Assembly: GCF_011752995.1 (NCBI RefSeq) | Contig: NZ_VWWL01000002.1 | Coordinates: forward strand, 248,001-312,000 | Source of the DNA: Burkholderia sp. Ax-1724 | Lineage (GTDB): Bacteria > Pseudomonadota > Gammaproteobacteria > Burkholderiales > Burkholderiaceae | Direction: 5' to 3' | Length of the DNA stretch: 64,000 nucleotides | Shown here: piece after piece, positions 10,482-19,701 of the stretch | Position numbering within the stretch: position 1 is the first letter of the stretch | How the letters are laid out: the number at the start of each line of letters is the position of its first letter | Made by a program: the position numbers and the translations under genes | The notes under the pieces: model-generated | Database searches by the model: none | The model's input: only the letters and a program-made list of their open reading frames with translations | What the model was told of the DNA's origin: nothing

Positions 10482-11182
10482 TGCGTCGCGCCGCCGCCGC
10501 ACTGACCGTCGTGCTGTTCGCGCTGGTGTTCTGGCGCATCGTCGGCGGCTACACGGAATGGCAGGCACTGCGCCCGCTCGCCGCGCACTATGTCATGCGC
10601 GGGCCGCTCGAACTCGGCGCGCCGAACATCGTGACCGGCATTCTGATTGCGTATCGCGGCTTCGATACGCTCGGCGAAGTCACCGTGCTGTTCATGGTCG
10701 CGGCGAGCGTCGGCGTGCTGCTGAAAGAGGAAAGCGACGCGGCCTCCACGGCCGCCGCAAGCGCAGCCACGCCCGCGCGCCGCCCTGCCGGCGAAATCGT
10801 GCGCACCGGCACCCAGGTGCTGCTGCCGATGATCCTCACCTTCGGCGCCTATGTGATCGTCAACGGTCACCTGTCGGCGGGCGGCGGCTTTCAGGGCGGC
10901 GCGATCGTCGCCTCAGGCGCGATGCTGATGCTGCTCGCGCGGCCCGGCTCGACCTTGAACGTCGCGCTGCTGGGCGTCGTCGAATCGCTCGCGGGCGTGA
11001 TCTACGTAGGCGTCGGCATTCTGGGCCTCGTGCTCGCGGGCAGCTTTCTCGACACACGTTTTCTGCCGCGCGGCGAGTTCGGCGCGTTCTTCAGCGCCGG
11101 CGCGATTCCGCTGATTTCCGCGCTGCTCGGCGTCAAGGTCGGCGCGGAACTGAGCGTCATTATCGACCGGTTCAGAAGCTGA
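10478..11182 (+). CDS. mrpB: Mrp-type antiporter subunit B (MnhB-like)
   Basis: YRGFDTLGEVTVLFMVAASVGVLL..GTQVLLPMILTFGAYVIVNGHLSAGGGFQGGAIVASG; start 10478, track ORF extends too far upstream. Confidence 0.88.
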   Translation: MMRRAAAALTVVLFALVFWRIVGGYTEWQALRPLAAHYVMRGPLELGAPNIVTGILIAYRGFDTLGEVTVLFMVAASVGVLLKEESDAASTAAASAATPARRPAGEIVRTGTQVLLPMILTFGAYVIVNGHLSAGGGFQGGAIVASGAMLMLLARPGSTLNVALLGVVESLAGVIYVGVGILGLVLAGSFLDTRFLPRGEFGAFFSAGAIPLISALLGVKVGAELSVIIDRFRS

Positions 11183-11212
11183 GCCGCCTTGCATGGGATC
11201 GGAGTCAAGCGC

Positions 11213-11587
11213 ATGAGCATAGGGGTGCCGGTTTCGACCATTCTGCTGATCACGGGCTTCTGCCTCGCGTTGATCGGCCTCTGGGGCATGCTGACCCACC
11301 GCAACATTCTGCGCATCATCATCGGCTTCGCGGTGATCGATACGGGCCTGCACATCGTGATGGTCGCGACCGGCTACATCACGGGCGGCACCGCGCCGAT
11401 CATCGACGCGGCGCTCAGCAAGACGAGCGCGGCGCAACATGCCATCGATCCGGTTCCGTCCGCGCTCGTCGTCACCGCGATCGTGATCGGCCTCTCGGTC
11501 ACGGCCATCATGCTTGCCTTCGCGATCCGTCTTTACGCCGCCAGAAAGACGCTGTCCATCGACGCGTTCACCGAGTCGAAATGGTAG
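11213..11587 (+). CDS. mrpC: Mrp-type antiporter subunit C / NuoK-like
   Basis: TGFCLALIGLWGMLTHRNILRIIIGFAVIDTGLHIVMVATGYITGGTAPI. Confidence 0.85.
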   Translation: MSIGVPVSTILLITGFCLALIGLWGMLTHRNILRIIIGFAVIDTGLHIVMVATGYITGGTAPIIDAALSKTSAAQHAIDPVPSALVVTAIVIGLSVTAIMLAFAIRLYAARKTLSIDAFTESKW

Positions 11588-14500
11588 CCGCGCTCTTTCA
11601 TCCGCTGCACATCTTCATTCTCGGGCTCGGCGGCGGCTTCGTCATTCCGCTGCTGTACCGGCTCGGCAAGCCGTGGCTCACGCTCGGCTTTTTCCTCGCG
11701 CTGTGCGGCATCGTGCTCGTCTCCGGCGTATCGCTTCTCGGACTGCTCGACGGCGGCGACACGATCGACGTGCTGACCGCGGGCGCGCTGCCGCCGGTCT
11801 CGATCAACCTGCGCTTCGGCCTGTGGGAAGGCTTCTTCACCTTCAGCGTCAACGTGGTCGCGCTGCTCGGCGCGCTGCATCTATGGGACCGCTTGCGCGG
11901 CAATTACGCGGCGCTGCTGCTGTATCTGATTCTCGTGATGGGTATCGACGGCATGGTGATGACCCGCGACCTGTTCAACCTGTTCGTGTTTCTCGAGATC
12001 GTCTCGATCGCCACCTATGGGCTCTTCGGTCTCGACCGCACGCACGCCGCGCTCGCGGCCGCGTTCAAGTACATCATGGCGACCGTGATCGCCTCGACGT
12101 TCTTCCTGCTCGGCACGGTGCTGCTCTACTACGTGAGCGGCACGCTCAATATCGACGATCTGCTCGCGATGCGCGCACAACTGCGCAGCCCGATCGGCAC
12201 GACCGCGACGCTGCTCGTATTCGCGAGCCTCGTGATCGAACTGAAGCCGTTTCCGGCGAACGGCTGGGGGCTCGACGTCTACGAGACCGCGCCGAGCGGC
12301 GTGGCCGCAATGGTGTCGGTCGGCGTATCGGCCGGGGTGTTCTTCGCGCTGTTCAAGCTGCTGCCGCTGTTCGACGGCCAGCTCACGCTGCTCGCGGTGT
12401 CGAGCGGCGTGACCTTCCTGTTCTCGAACCTGCTCGCGTTGAAGCAAACGAAACCGCAACGCGTGCTCGGCTATTCGTCGATCGGACAGATGGCGCTCCT
12501 GATGCTCTCGCTCGCGCTGCTGCGGCAAGTCGGCGCGGATGCATCGATTCCGCTCGTCGTGGGCGGCCTTTTCGTCAACCATCTGCTGGCGAAGGCGGGC
12601 CTGTTCTGGCTGATCGGCGTGCTGCGCCAGCACGGCAACCACGCGCGGGCGATCCTCTCGCGCAGTCCGCTGCTGATCGGCCTGGTCGGGCTCTTCATGG
12701 TCGCGATCGCGGGGCTGCCGCCGTTCCCCGGCTTCTGGGCGAAGTGGGAACTCGTCATGCGCCTGACCGCCACCGGCAAGCCGTACTGGATCGTGCTGAT
12801 CCTCACGGGCTCGCTGCTCGAAGCGGCTTATATGTTCCACTGGTTCGTGCGCGCGCTGAGCCCGTCCGACGAAGCGGCGACGCCCGGCCCCGAGCTCGTC
12901 GCGCTGCTGCCGCTTTTCGGCGTGGCGATCCTGCTGGGCGTGACGGGCTACACCGCCGCTGCGTTCTCGGGCGTCGCCTCGGCGTGGATCTTTTCGCCGC
13001 TCGCAGCGGGCGCGCTGTTCTATGCGGCCGACCGTCTGCCGGGACGCGTGAAGGGCGTGCTCGCGCTGATCGCCGTCGCGCTGATCGGCAGCCTGCTCGC
13101 CGAGGGCACGCGCGGCATCGCGGGGCTGTTCGCGTGGCTGCTGCTCGCCGGCAGCTTCGTGATCGCCGCGGCGAGCCTCTATCGCGACGACGTGCGCGCG
13201 GGTTTCTATCCGATGCTGATCGTTCTGCTGCTGTCGATTCCGGCGCTGCTGCGTTCGTCGACGACGCTCGAATTCTTCTATAGCTGGGAGATCGTGACGC
13301 TGTCGTCGTGCTTCCTGATCGCGAAGTGCCGGCGCGCGGGTCCGCATGTGCTGACCTTCCTGCTGTTTTCGCTGCTGTCGGCGTTTTTCCTGCTTGCGGG
13401 TTTCGCCGACGTCGCCGCCATCGACGGCAGCATCGAACTGTCCGCGCTGATCCACGCGGGACCGGAAGCGAACCGCGCGTTCGTACTGCTCGCGACCGGC
13501 TTCCTGATCAAGGCCGGCGCGATCGGCGTACACGTCTGGTTGCCGGGCGCCTACACCGAAGCGGAAGACGACGTGACCGCGATGCTCTCGGCCGTGGTCA
13601 GCAAGCTCGCGATGTTCGGCCTGCTGATCGGCACCTATCTGACGATACGCTCCGAGGTCGGCCTCGAACTCGCGCACGTGATGACATGGATCGGCATGCT
13701 CACCACGCTTGCGGGTGCGCTGATGGCGTTGCGGCAGAACGACTTCAAGCGTCTGCTCGCGTTCTCGAGCATGAGCCAGATCGGCTATATCGTCACCGCG
13801 ATCGGCCTGATGAGCCACCTCGGCTGGGTCACGGCGCTGTATCTGGTCGCCAATCACATGCTCGTGAAAGGCATCCTGTTCCTCGCGCTCGCGGGCGTGA
13901 TCCTGCGCACCGGCACCCACAACTTCGCCGACATCGGCGGCCTCGCGCGCGAGATGCCGCTCACGTTCGCGATGGTCGTGATCGCGCTCGTGTCGATGTC
14001 GGGCCTGCCGCCGCTGATGGGCTTCGGCGGCAAATGGCTGCTGCTGAGCGCGATGACCGACAAGGGCTGGTACGGGCTCGCCGTGTGCGGACTGATCGTC
14101 ACGTGCGCCGGCTTTCTCTACATGCTGCGCCTGCTCAACGGCATCTTTCTCGGTGCGCGTTCGCCGCAACGGCCCGCGGTCCGCGAGGCGCCGGTCATGC
14201 TGCTCGTGCCGCAGTTCCTGCTGGTGGTCGGCATTGTCGTTCTGTCGTTCTTTCCGAAGCTGCTGATCGAGCCGGTCTCCGCCGCAATCGACCCGCGGTT
14301 CGCGGCGACGCTCGTGTGGGGCGGCATGTCGCTCGAAAGCATCTACGGATTCTGGAACCCGACGCCGGTCGTGATCGTCGTGCTGATCGTGTCCGCGATC
14401 GTGCTCGGACTCGGCGTGCTGTTCTATCGCAACCGGCGCGGCAACGCGCGCAATGCGCCCGATTTCTACCACTTCTATCGGCCGCTGCTGGGCCGCACGG

Positions 14501-14673
14501 TGCCGCCGTTCGCGCAGATGTTCTGGCGCGGCGCGGCACATTTCGCGCTCGCCGCGGCGGCCCGGATACGCCGCATCTATACCGGTAACGGACAGACTTA
14601 CGCGCTTTACGTGCTGCTCTATTTTCTCGTGATCTATTTCGCGAGCACGGGGCTGACCGGGGCCCGGACGTAG
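11581..14673 (+). CDS. Fused double proton-antiporter (MrpD/NuoN-like x2) membrane subunit, ~1030 aa
   Basis: Two antiporter modules in one ORF: module 1 (MTRDLFNLFVFLEIVSIATYGLFG..ELKPFPANGWGLDVYETAPSGVAAM..RVLGYSSIGQM) and module 2 (TTLEFFYSWEIVTLSSCFLIAK..LIKAGAIGVHVWLPGAYTEAEDDVTAMLSAVVSKLAMFGLL..RLLAFSSMSQIGYI); start 11581, not 10438. Confidence 0.85.
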   Translation: MVAALFHPLHIFILGLGGGFVIPLLYRLGKPWLTLGFFLALCGIVLVSGVSLLGLLDGGDTIDVLTAGALPPVSINLRFGLWEGFFTFSVNVVALLGALHLWDRLRGNYAALLLYLILVMGIDGMVMTRDLFNLFVFLEIVSIATYGLFGLDRTHAALAAAFKYIMATVIASTFFLLGTVLLYYVSGTLNIDDLLAMRAQLRSPIGTTATLLVFASLVIELKPFPANGWGLDVYETAPSGVAAMVSVGVSAGVFFALFKLLPLFDGQLTLLAVSSGVTFLFSNLLALKQTKPQRVLGYSSIGQMALLMLSLALLRQVGADASIPLVVGGLFVNHLLAKAGLFWLIGVLRQHGNHARAILSRSPLLIGLVGLFMVAIAGLPPFPGFWAKWELVMRLTATGKPYWIVLILTGSLLEAAYMFHWFVRALSPSDEAATPGPELVALLPLFGVAILLGVTGYTAAAFSGVASAWIFSPLAAGALFYAADRLPGRVKGVLALIAVALIGSLLAEGTRGIAGLFAWLLLAGSFVIAAASLYRDDVRAGFYPMLIVLLLSIPALLRSSTTLEFFYSWEIVTLSSCFLIAKCRRAGPHVLTFLLFSLLSAFFLLAGFADVAAIDGSIELSALIHAGPEANRAFVLLATGFLIKAGAIGVHVWLPGAYTEAEDDVTAMLSAVVSKLAMFGLLIGTYLTIRSEVGLELAHVMTWIGMLTTLAGALMALRQNDFKRLLAFSSMSQIGYIVTAIGLMSHLGWVTALYLVANHMLVKGILFLALAGVILRTGTHNFADIGGLAREMPLTFAMVVIALVSMSGLPPLMGFGGKWLLLSAMTDKGWYGLAVCGLIVTCAGFLYMLRLLNGIFLGARSPQRPAVREAPVMLLVPQFLLVVGIVVLSFFPKLLIEPVSAAIDPRFAATLVWGGMSLESIYGFWNPTPVVIVVLIVSAIVLGLGVLFYRNRRGNARNAPDFYHFYRPLLGRTVPPFAQMFWRGAAHFALAAAARIRRIYTGNGQTYALYVLLYFLVIYFASTGLTGART

Positions 14674-14925
14674 TCGGGAGGTATGGCCACGCCGCGCTCG
14701 TGATCTTCATGCCGTCATCACGTGACGATCGCAACCCCGCTTATCGCCTGTTTGTTGCTTCGAAGATTGACGGTTGCAGGCCTAGCTATCTCAAAATTAT
14801 TCCAGTTTTCGAAACAGTGAGTTTGTGAATTAGGTATTTACCCTAGTGTTCCGTTCCCCTAAACTGCCTTCATCGCTGCAGACAAACCAGTTCGCAGCCG
14901 AACAAGATAAATTTGGAGGTAGGTC

Positions 14926-15192
14926 ATGAAATCGCTCATTCAAGCTGTGGTTATCGCCGCTACTCTTGCTGCTCCGGTCGCTGTTTTCGCTCAATCGAAC
15001 CAGCCCGTGACCCGCGCACAAGTCCGCGAAGAGCTGATCCAGATCGAAAAGGCAGGTTACAACCCGGCACTGTCGAACCCGAATGAATATCCGGGCAACA
15101 TCCAGGCTGCCGAAGCTCGCGTTGCCGCGCAAAACAGCGCAGTTGGCGGTGTGAACAGCGGTTCGTCGCAGCAAGGCCACGCAGCCCAGTAA
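14926..15192 (+). CDS. DUF4148-like small exported protein
   Basis: Signal peptide MKSLIQAVVIAATLAAPVAVFAQ then VTRAQVREELIQIEKAGYNPALSNPNEYPGNIQAAEARVAAQ. Confidence 0.8.
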   Translation: MKSLIQAVVIAATLAAPVAVFAQSNQPVTRAQVREELIQIEKAGYNPALSNPNEYPGNIQAAEARVAAQNSAVGGVNSGSSQQGHAAQ

Positions 15193-15286
15193 GCCATCAG
15201 TAATCTGTCCGGTAGCCGGAAAGAAGAATGGCTGTAGCCGTACCTGTCGGAGCGCTCTGCCGTTAGTGCTTCGACCGTTTCCCCTG

Positions 15287-15324
15287 CTGGCCCGCCATCG
15301 CGGTTGAATGCGATGGCGGGCCAG
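15287..15324. terminator. Strong hairpin between convergent genes (probable bidirectional terminator)
   Basis: CTGGCCCGCCATCGC-GGTTGAAT-GCGATGGCGGGCCAG, perfect 15-bp arms. Confidence 0.7.
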
Positions 15325-15398
15325 TTCCGTTTCAGGGCGGCCTTGAACCCGCATGCCTCGCACGCCTCATTAGCAGCACCCTGTATGGCTGCGTCCTG

Positions 15399-16307
15399 TC
15401 ACGGCTGGATGCTGGCGCCCTTGATCTGCGCAGCGGTGAAGTCGGTGGCGGCCTTCTGCAGCGCGAGCGTCTCCAACTGCTGACGCAGCATCCCCTGCGC
15501 CTGGTCGAACGCCGGAACCTGTGTCGGGCGCTTCGCGTCGAGCTTGACGATCGTCCAGACATTGCCCACCTGGAACGGCTGCGGCGTCATTCCGCCCACC
15601 GGCAACTGCGCGATGGTCTGCGCAAGCGCCACCGGCAAACCCTGCGTCCTGCCCTCGGTCACCGGCACCGGGAAACTGACCCACGGCATCTCGCCGCCGC
15701 TCTCCTTGCTCGGCGCCACGCTGTACTCTTTCGCCAGGGCCTCGAATGGCTGGCCCGCCTTCAATTTATCGACGACCTTTTTCGCGGTCGCATCGTCGCC
15801 CACGGTGATGATGCGCGGCTTGAACTCGTCCTTGCCGAGCGAAGCGACGATGGCGTCGTAACGCGCCCTCACCTGAGCGTCCGTGACCGCCTCGGGGTGA
15901 ATGCTGTCCTTCAGATACAACTGGATCTCGGTGCTGACCTTCGCCGCCGCCGGCGCCTGCCGCACTTCCGGCTTCTGATCGTAGTGGGCCTTCTCCGCGT
16001 TCTGCCGCAGCACCTCGCGCGCCACCAGCCCGCTGCCGAGCAGCTGGCGCAATTGCGGTGTGTCGGGCTGCCCGGTCTTTGCCGTGACCGTCCGCACGGC
16101 GTCGTCGAGTTCGCTGCGCGCCACCGGCACGCCGTTGACGACAGCTACCGCGCCGGCGGGCAGGTTCGATGCGGGCGCATCGGCTGTATGCGTGATCTGC
16201 ACCACGCCCTGGTCGATGTCGGCGACCTGTCTGCACAGACAGGCGCATTCGACATTGCAGACAGGCGGAAACAGCGAGCGACGGCGAGTGCCGTCATGAT
16301 TCGCCAT
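15399..16307 (-). CDS. PpiC-type peptidyl-prolyl cis-trans isomerase
   Basis: PAGAVAVVNGVPVARSELDDAVR..DDATAKKVVDKLKAGQPFEALAKEYSVAPSKESGGEMPWVSF. Confidence 0.85.
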   Translation of the reverse strand: MANHDGTRRRSLFPPVCNVECACLCRQVADIDQGVVQITHTADAPASNLPAGAVAVVNGVPVARSELDDAVRTVTAKTGQPDTPQLRQLLGSGLVAREVLRQNAEKAHYDQKPEVRQAPAAAKVSTEIQLYLKDSIHPEAVTDAQVRARYDAIVASLGKDEFKPRIITVGDDATAKKVVDKLKAGQPFEALAKEYSVAPSKESGGEMPWVSFPVPVTEGRTQGLPVALAQTIAQLPVGGMTPQPFQVGNVWTIVKLDAKRPTQVPAFDQAQGMLRQQLETLALQKAATDFTAAQIKGASIQP

Positions 16308-16434
16308 CGGCCGTCACCGGCGCTGATTGCACGGGTGAGTCTGGCGACAGGCTGGCAGTCCCTCGCCGCACCGCGACGAGGGTTCATGGCGCGAAGGGCT
16401 CGCGCCGTCGATATTCAAACTCGCGACAACGGCG

Positions 16435-17622
16435 TCACGCGGCACCCAGCAGACCACGGACCGCGAGATTGCGATACAGCGCCCGCACGCCGAACGTCCA
16501 CGGTTCGATTTCCGTCGAGAGGCGCACGGTGTTGATCAGCGCGCCGAGTTGCGGCGTCGAGATCGTCACGCGATCACCGAGGTGATGCGTGAAGCCGCCG
16601 CCGGGCGCGTCGCGGTCCTTGATCGGCGAGAACATCGTGCCGAGGAACAGCATAAAACCGTCCGGATACTGGTGATGGCGGCCGCAGGTTTGCGCGACGA
16701 GGTCGGCCGGGTCGCGGCTGATCTCGCTCATATGGCTTACGCCGTCGAGCACGAAGTCGTCGTCGGCGCCTTCGACACGCAGCGACACGCTCGCGCTGCG
16801 CACCGAGTCGAGCGAGAACGTGTCGTCGAACAGACGCACGAACGGGCCGATCGCGCACGAGCCGTTGTTGTCCTTGCACTTGCCGAGCAGCAGCGCCGAG
16901 CGGCCCTCGATGTCGCGCAGGTTCACGTCGTTGCCGAGTGCCGCGCCGACGATGCCGCCGCGGCTATTCACCGCGAGCACGATCTCCGGTTCCGGGTTGT
17001 TCCACACCGACGCGGCGAGCAGGCCGACGTCCGCGCCGAAGCCAACCGCCGACATCGGCTGCGACTTGGAAAATACTTCGGCATCCGGACCAATTCCGAC
17101 TTCCATGTATTGCGACCACGCATTGCGCCGTTCGAGTTCGGCCTTCAGCTTCATCGCGGCTTCCGAGCCTGGCCTGATCTTCGACAGGTCCGTGCCGATC
17201 GTCTGCGCGATCGTCTCGCGCACTTCCGTTGCCCTCGCCGGATCGCCGCCCGCCTGTTCCTCGATCACACGCTCGATCAGGCTGACCGCGAACGTGACGC
17301 CGCAGGCCTTGATCGCCTGCACGTCGCACGGCGCGAGCAAACGCACGGCCGGCACGCCGGCGCCAGCCAGATTCGCCTCGATCAGCTGCGCGACCGGCCC
17401 GAGCGATATGCCCGGCGTGCTGCGCGTAAACTGCGCGGCATCGTCGCGCTCGAACAGATCCGCGGTGGTCGGCACCGCCGCGGTGATGTCGAACACCTCG
17501 CCGCCGCGCACGACGACCACGCAGGGTCCTTCGTGCTGTTCGGTCTTGCGCCACACGCGGCCGACGAGCAACGCGTCGTTCAGGTCGCCAGGAAGAAAGC
17601 GGGAAGGGGACGTTGCGGACAT
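16435..17622 (-). CDS. Fumarylacetoacetate hydrolase family protein
   Basis: VTFAVSLIERVIEE..PEIVLAVNSRGGIVGAALGNDVNLRDIEGRSALLLGKCKDNNGSCAIGPFVRL; start MSATSPSRF. Confidence 0.85.
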   Translation of the reverse strand: MSATSPSRFLPGDLNDALLVGRVWRKTEQHEGPCVVVVRGGEVFDITAAVPTTADLFERDDAAQFTRSTPGISLGPVAQLIEANLAGAGVPAVRLLAPCDVQAIKACGVTFAVSLIERVIEEQAGGDPARATEVRETIAQTIGTDLSKIRPGSEAAMKLKAELERRNAWSQYMEVGIGPDAEVFSKSQPMSAVGFGADVGLLAASVWNNPEPEIVLAVNSRGGIVGAALGNDVNLRDIEGRSALLLGKCKDNNGSCAIGPFVRLFDDTFSLDSVRSASVSLRVEGADDDFVLDGVSHMSEISRDPADLVAQTCGRHHQYPDGFMLFLGTMFSPIKDRDAPGGGFTHHLGDRVTISTPQLGALINTVRLSTEIEPWTFGVRALYRNLAVRGLLGAA

Positions 17623-17705
17623 GGAACGGGCTCTTTCGGATAAGTGGGGAACGGGCAAGGCCGGGCGTCGCATCGCCTGCGAAGCCCGGTCTTGTCACCT
17701 GCATG

Positions 17706-19490
17706 TCAATGCGAATGCCGCGGATTGCCACGCTCGGCAATCACCTTCAGATAGAGCGTTGCCGGTTCGAGACAGCCGCCGGTCGAAAGCTGGCCGACCG
17801 TCTTGCGATACAACTCCTGCCACGGCGTCTGCGCGGGCGGAATCTCGAACTGCATGGTTTCGCGGCGTCGCGCGAGTTCTGCTTCGTCGACCAGCACGTC
17901 GACGCGGCGCGAATTCAGATCGACATGAATGCGGTCGTTCGTGCGCAGCAACGCGAGGCCGCCGCCCACCGCCGCTTCCGGCGACATGTTCAGAATCGAC
18001 GGACTCGCGGACGTGCCGCTCTGACGTCCGTCGCCGAGCGTCGGCAGCGAAGTGATGCCCTCGCGCACGAGCGCCGCCGGCGGTGCCATGTTGACGACCT
18101 CGGCGCTGCCCGGATAGCCGACCGTGCCCGCACCGCGAATCACGAGAATGCAACGCTCGTCGATCGCGAGCGACGGATCGTTGATGCGCGCGTGATAGTC
18201 CTCGGGACCGTCGAACACGATCGCGCGTGCCTCGAAGCTGTTTTCCGCGCCGGGCTCGCTCAGGTAGGTCTTGCGGAACGCCTCGCCGACCACCGACATC
18301 TTCATGATCGCGCTGTCGAAGAAGTTGCCCGACAGCACCATGAAGCCCGCGCCGTGCTTGAGCGGATCGTCCGTCGTCCTGATGACCTCGCGATCCGGCG
18401 TGGGCGCGGCCGCTGCGATCTCGCCCATCGTGCGGCCCGACACGGTCAGGCATTGCTCGTGCACGAGGCCGCCCTTCGCAAGCTCGCGCATCACGGCAGG
18501 CACGCCGCCGGCGCGATGGAAGCTCTCGCCGAGATATTCGCCAGCGGGCATGCAGTTGACGATCAGCGGCACCTGTTCACCGACTCGCTGCCAGTCGTCG
18601 AGACTCAGTTCGACGCCCATGTGCCGCGCGATCGCGATCAGGTGCGGCGGACAGTTGGTCGACGCACCGAGCGCCGACGCGACCACGATCGCGTTTTCAA
18701 AGGCTTGCTTCGTCATGATCCGCGACGGCCGCACATCCTCGCGCACCAGATCGACAATGCGCTTGCCGGTCACGTAGGCCATCTGGCCGCGCTCGCGGTA
18801 CGCGGCCGGAATGCTCGCGCAGCCGGGCAGCGACATGCCGAGCGCTTCGGCAAGGCTGTTCATCGACAAGGCCGTGCCCATCGTGTTGCAATGGCCGATC
18901 GACGGCGAGGACGCCGTGGTCAACTCCATGAAGCCTTCGTAGTCGATCTCGCCGGCCGCGAGCAGATTGCGCGCATGCCAGATCACGGTGCCCGACCCGA
19001 TGCGCTTGCCGTCGTGCCAGCCATCGAGCATCGGGCCGCCGGACAGCACGATCGCCGGCATGTCGACGGTGGCCGCCGCCATCAGGCAGGCGGGCGTGGT
19101 CTTGTCGCAGCCGGTGGTCAGCACCACGCCGTCGAGCGGGAAACCATGCAGGATTTCGACGAGGCCCAGATACGCGAGATTGCGGTCGAGCGCGGCGGTC
19201 GGCCGACGGCTCTGCTCGGCGAGCGGATGTACCGGAAATTCCATCGGAATGCCGCCCGCGTCGCGAATGCCGGCCTTCGTGCGTGCCGTGAGCTCGATGT
19301 GATGCCGGTTGCACGGCGCGAGGTCACTGCCCGTCTGCGCGATGCCGATGATCGGCCGGCCCGATTGCAGTTCTTCGCGCGTCAGACCGTAGTTCATGAA
19401 ACGCTCGACGTACAGCGCCGTCATATCCGCGTGCGCGGGATCGTCGAACCATTCCTGGCTGCGCAGCCGGCGTGGGTTGGATGCTGACAT
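17706..19490 (-). CDS. IlvD/Edd family dehydratase (sugar-acid dehydratase)
   Basis: GRPIIGIAQTGSDLAPCNRHH..LTTGCDKTTPACLMAAATVDMPAIVLSGGPML..PSIGHCNTMGTALSMNSLAEALGMSLPGCASIPA. Confidence 0.92.
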   Translation of the reverse strand: MSASNPRRLRSQEWFDDPAHADMTALYVERFMNYGLTREELQSGRPIIGIAQTGSDLAPCNRHHIELTARTKAGIRDAGGIPMEFPVHPLAEQSRRPTAALDRNLAYLGLVEILHGFPLDGVVLTTGCDKTTPACLMAAATVDMPAIVLSGGPMLDGWHDGKRIGSGTVIWHARNLLAAGEIDYEGFMELTTASSPSIGHCNTMGTALSMNSLAEALGMSLPGCASIPAAYRERGQMAYVTGKRIVDLVREDVRPSRIMTKQAFENAIVVASALGASTNCPPHLIAIARHMGVELSLDDWQRVGEQVPLIVNCMPAGEYLGESFHRAGGVPAVMRELAKGGLVHEQCLTVSGRTMGEIAAAAPTPDREVIRTTDDPLKHGAGFMVLSGNFFDSAIMKMSVVGEAFRKTYLSEPGAENSFEARAIVFDGPEDYHARINDPSLAIDERCILVIRGAGTVGYPGSAEVVNMAPPAALVREGITSLPTLGDGRQSGTSASPSILNMSPEAAVGGGLALLRTNDRIHVDLNSRRVDVLVDEAELARRRETMQFEIPPAQTPWQELYRKTVGQLSTGGCLEPATLYLKVIAERGNPRHSH

Positions 19491-19530
19491 GATGCTTCTC
19501 TCTGTCCTGAGGGTTACCTGGGCGTGTATA

Positions 19531-19542
19531 GTTACCGGTAAC
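19531..19542. promoter_or_regulatory. LacI-type operator candidate GTTACCGGTAAC
   Basis: Perfect 12-bp palindrome 41 bp upstream of the dehydratase start, next to a LacI-family gene. Confidence 0.6.
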
Positions 19543-19701
19543 ATATAGGTTCGCCGATGTTACGCGTGGCGTGGCATCCGAACAACCAAGGGATATCCCT
19601 GGCTGCTTATGTGGCCCTGCAAAGCGCCTCGTGATTCAGGAGCCCCGGCGATGCCGTACGGCGCCGCTACGCCTGCGGCCTGCGTACCGGCTCAGGTATT
19701 T

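Noticed and set aside
10438-11580. N-terminal extension of the 1411-aa ORF
   Set aside because: The first ~380 codons are an out-of-frame reading of mrpB and mrpC; real start is ATG at 11581 overlapping the mrpC stop.
11881-14541. 886-aa minus-strand ORF antisense to the antiporter gene
   Set aside because: Low-complexity R/H/E/Q-rich shadow ORF typical of the strand opposite a high-GC gene; the plus strand has clear membrane-protein homology.
16227-16244. CCTGTCTG-CA-CAGACAGG inverted repeat
   Set aside because: Symmetric but lies inside the 5' part of the PpiC-type CDS as annotated; no independent support for a regulatory role.
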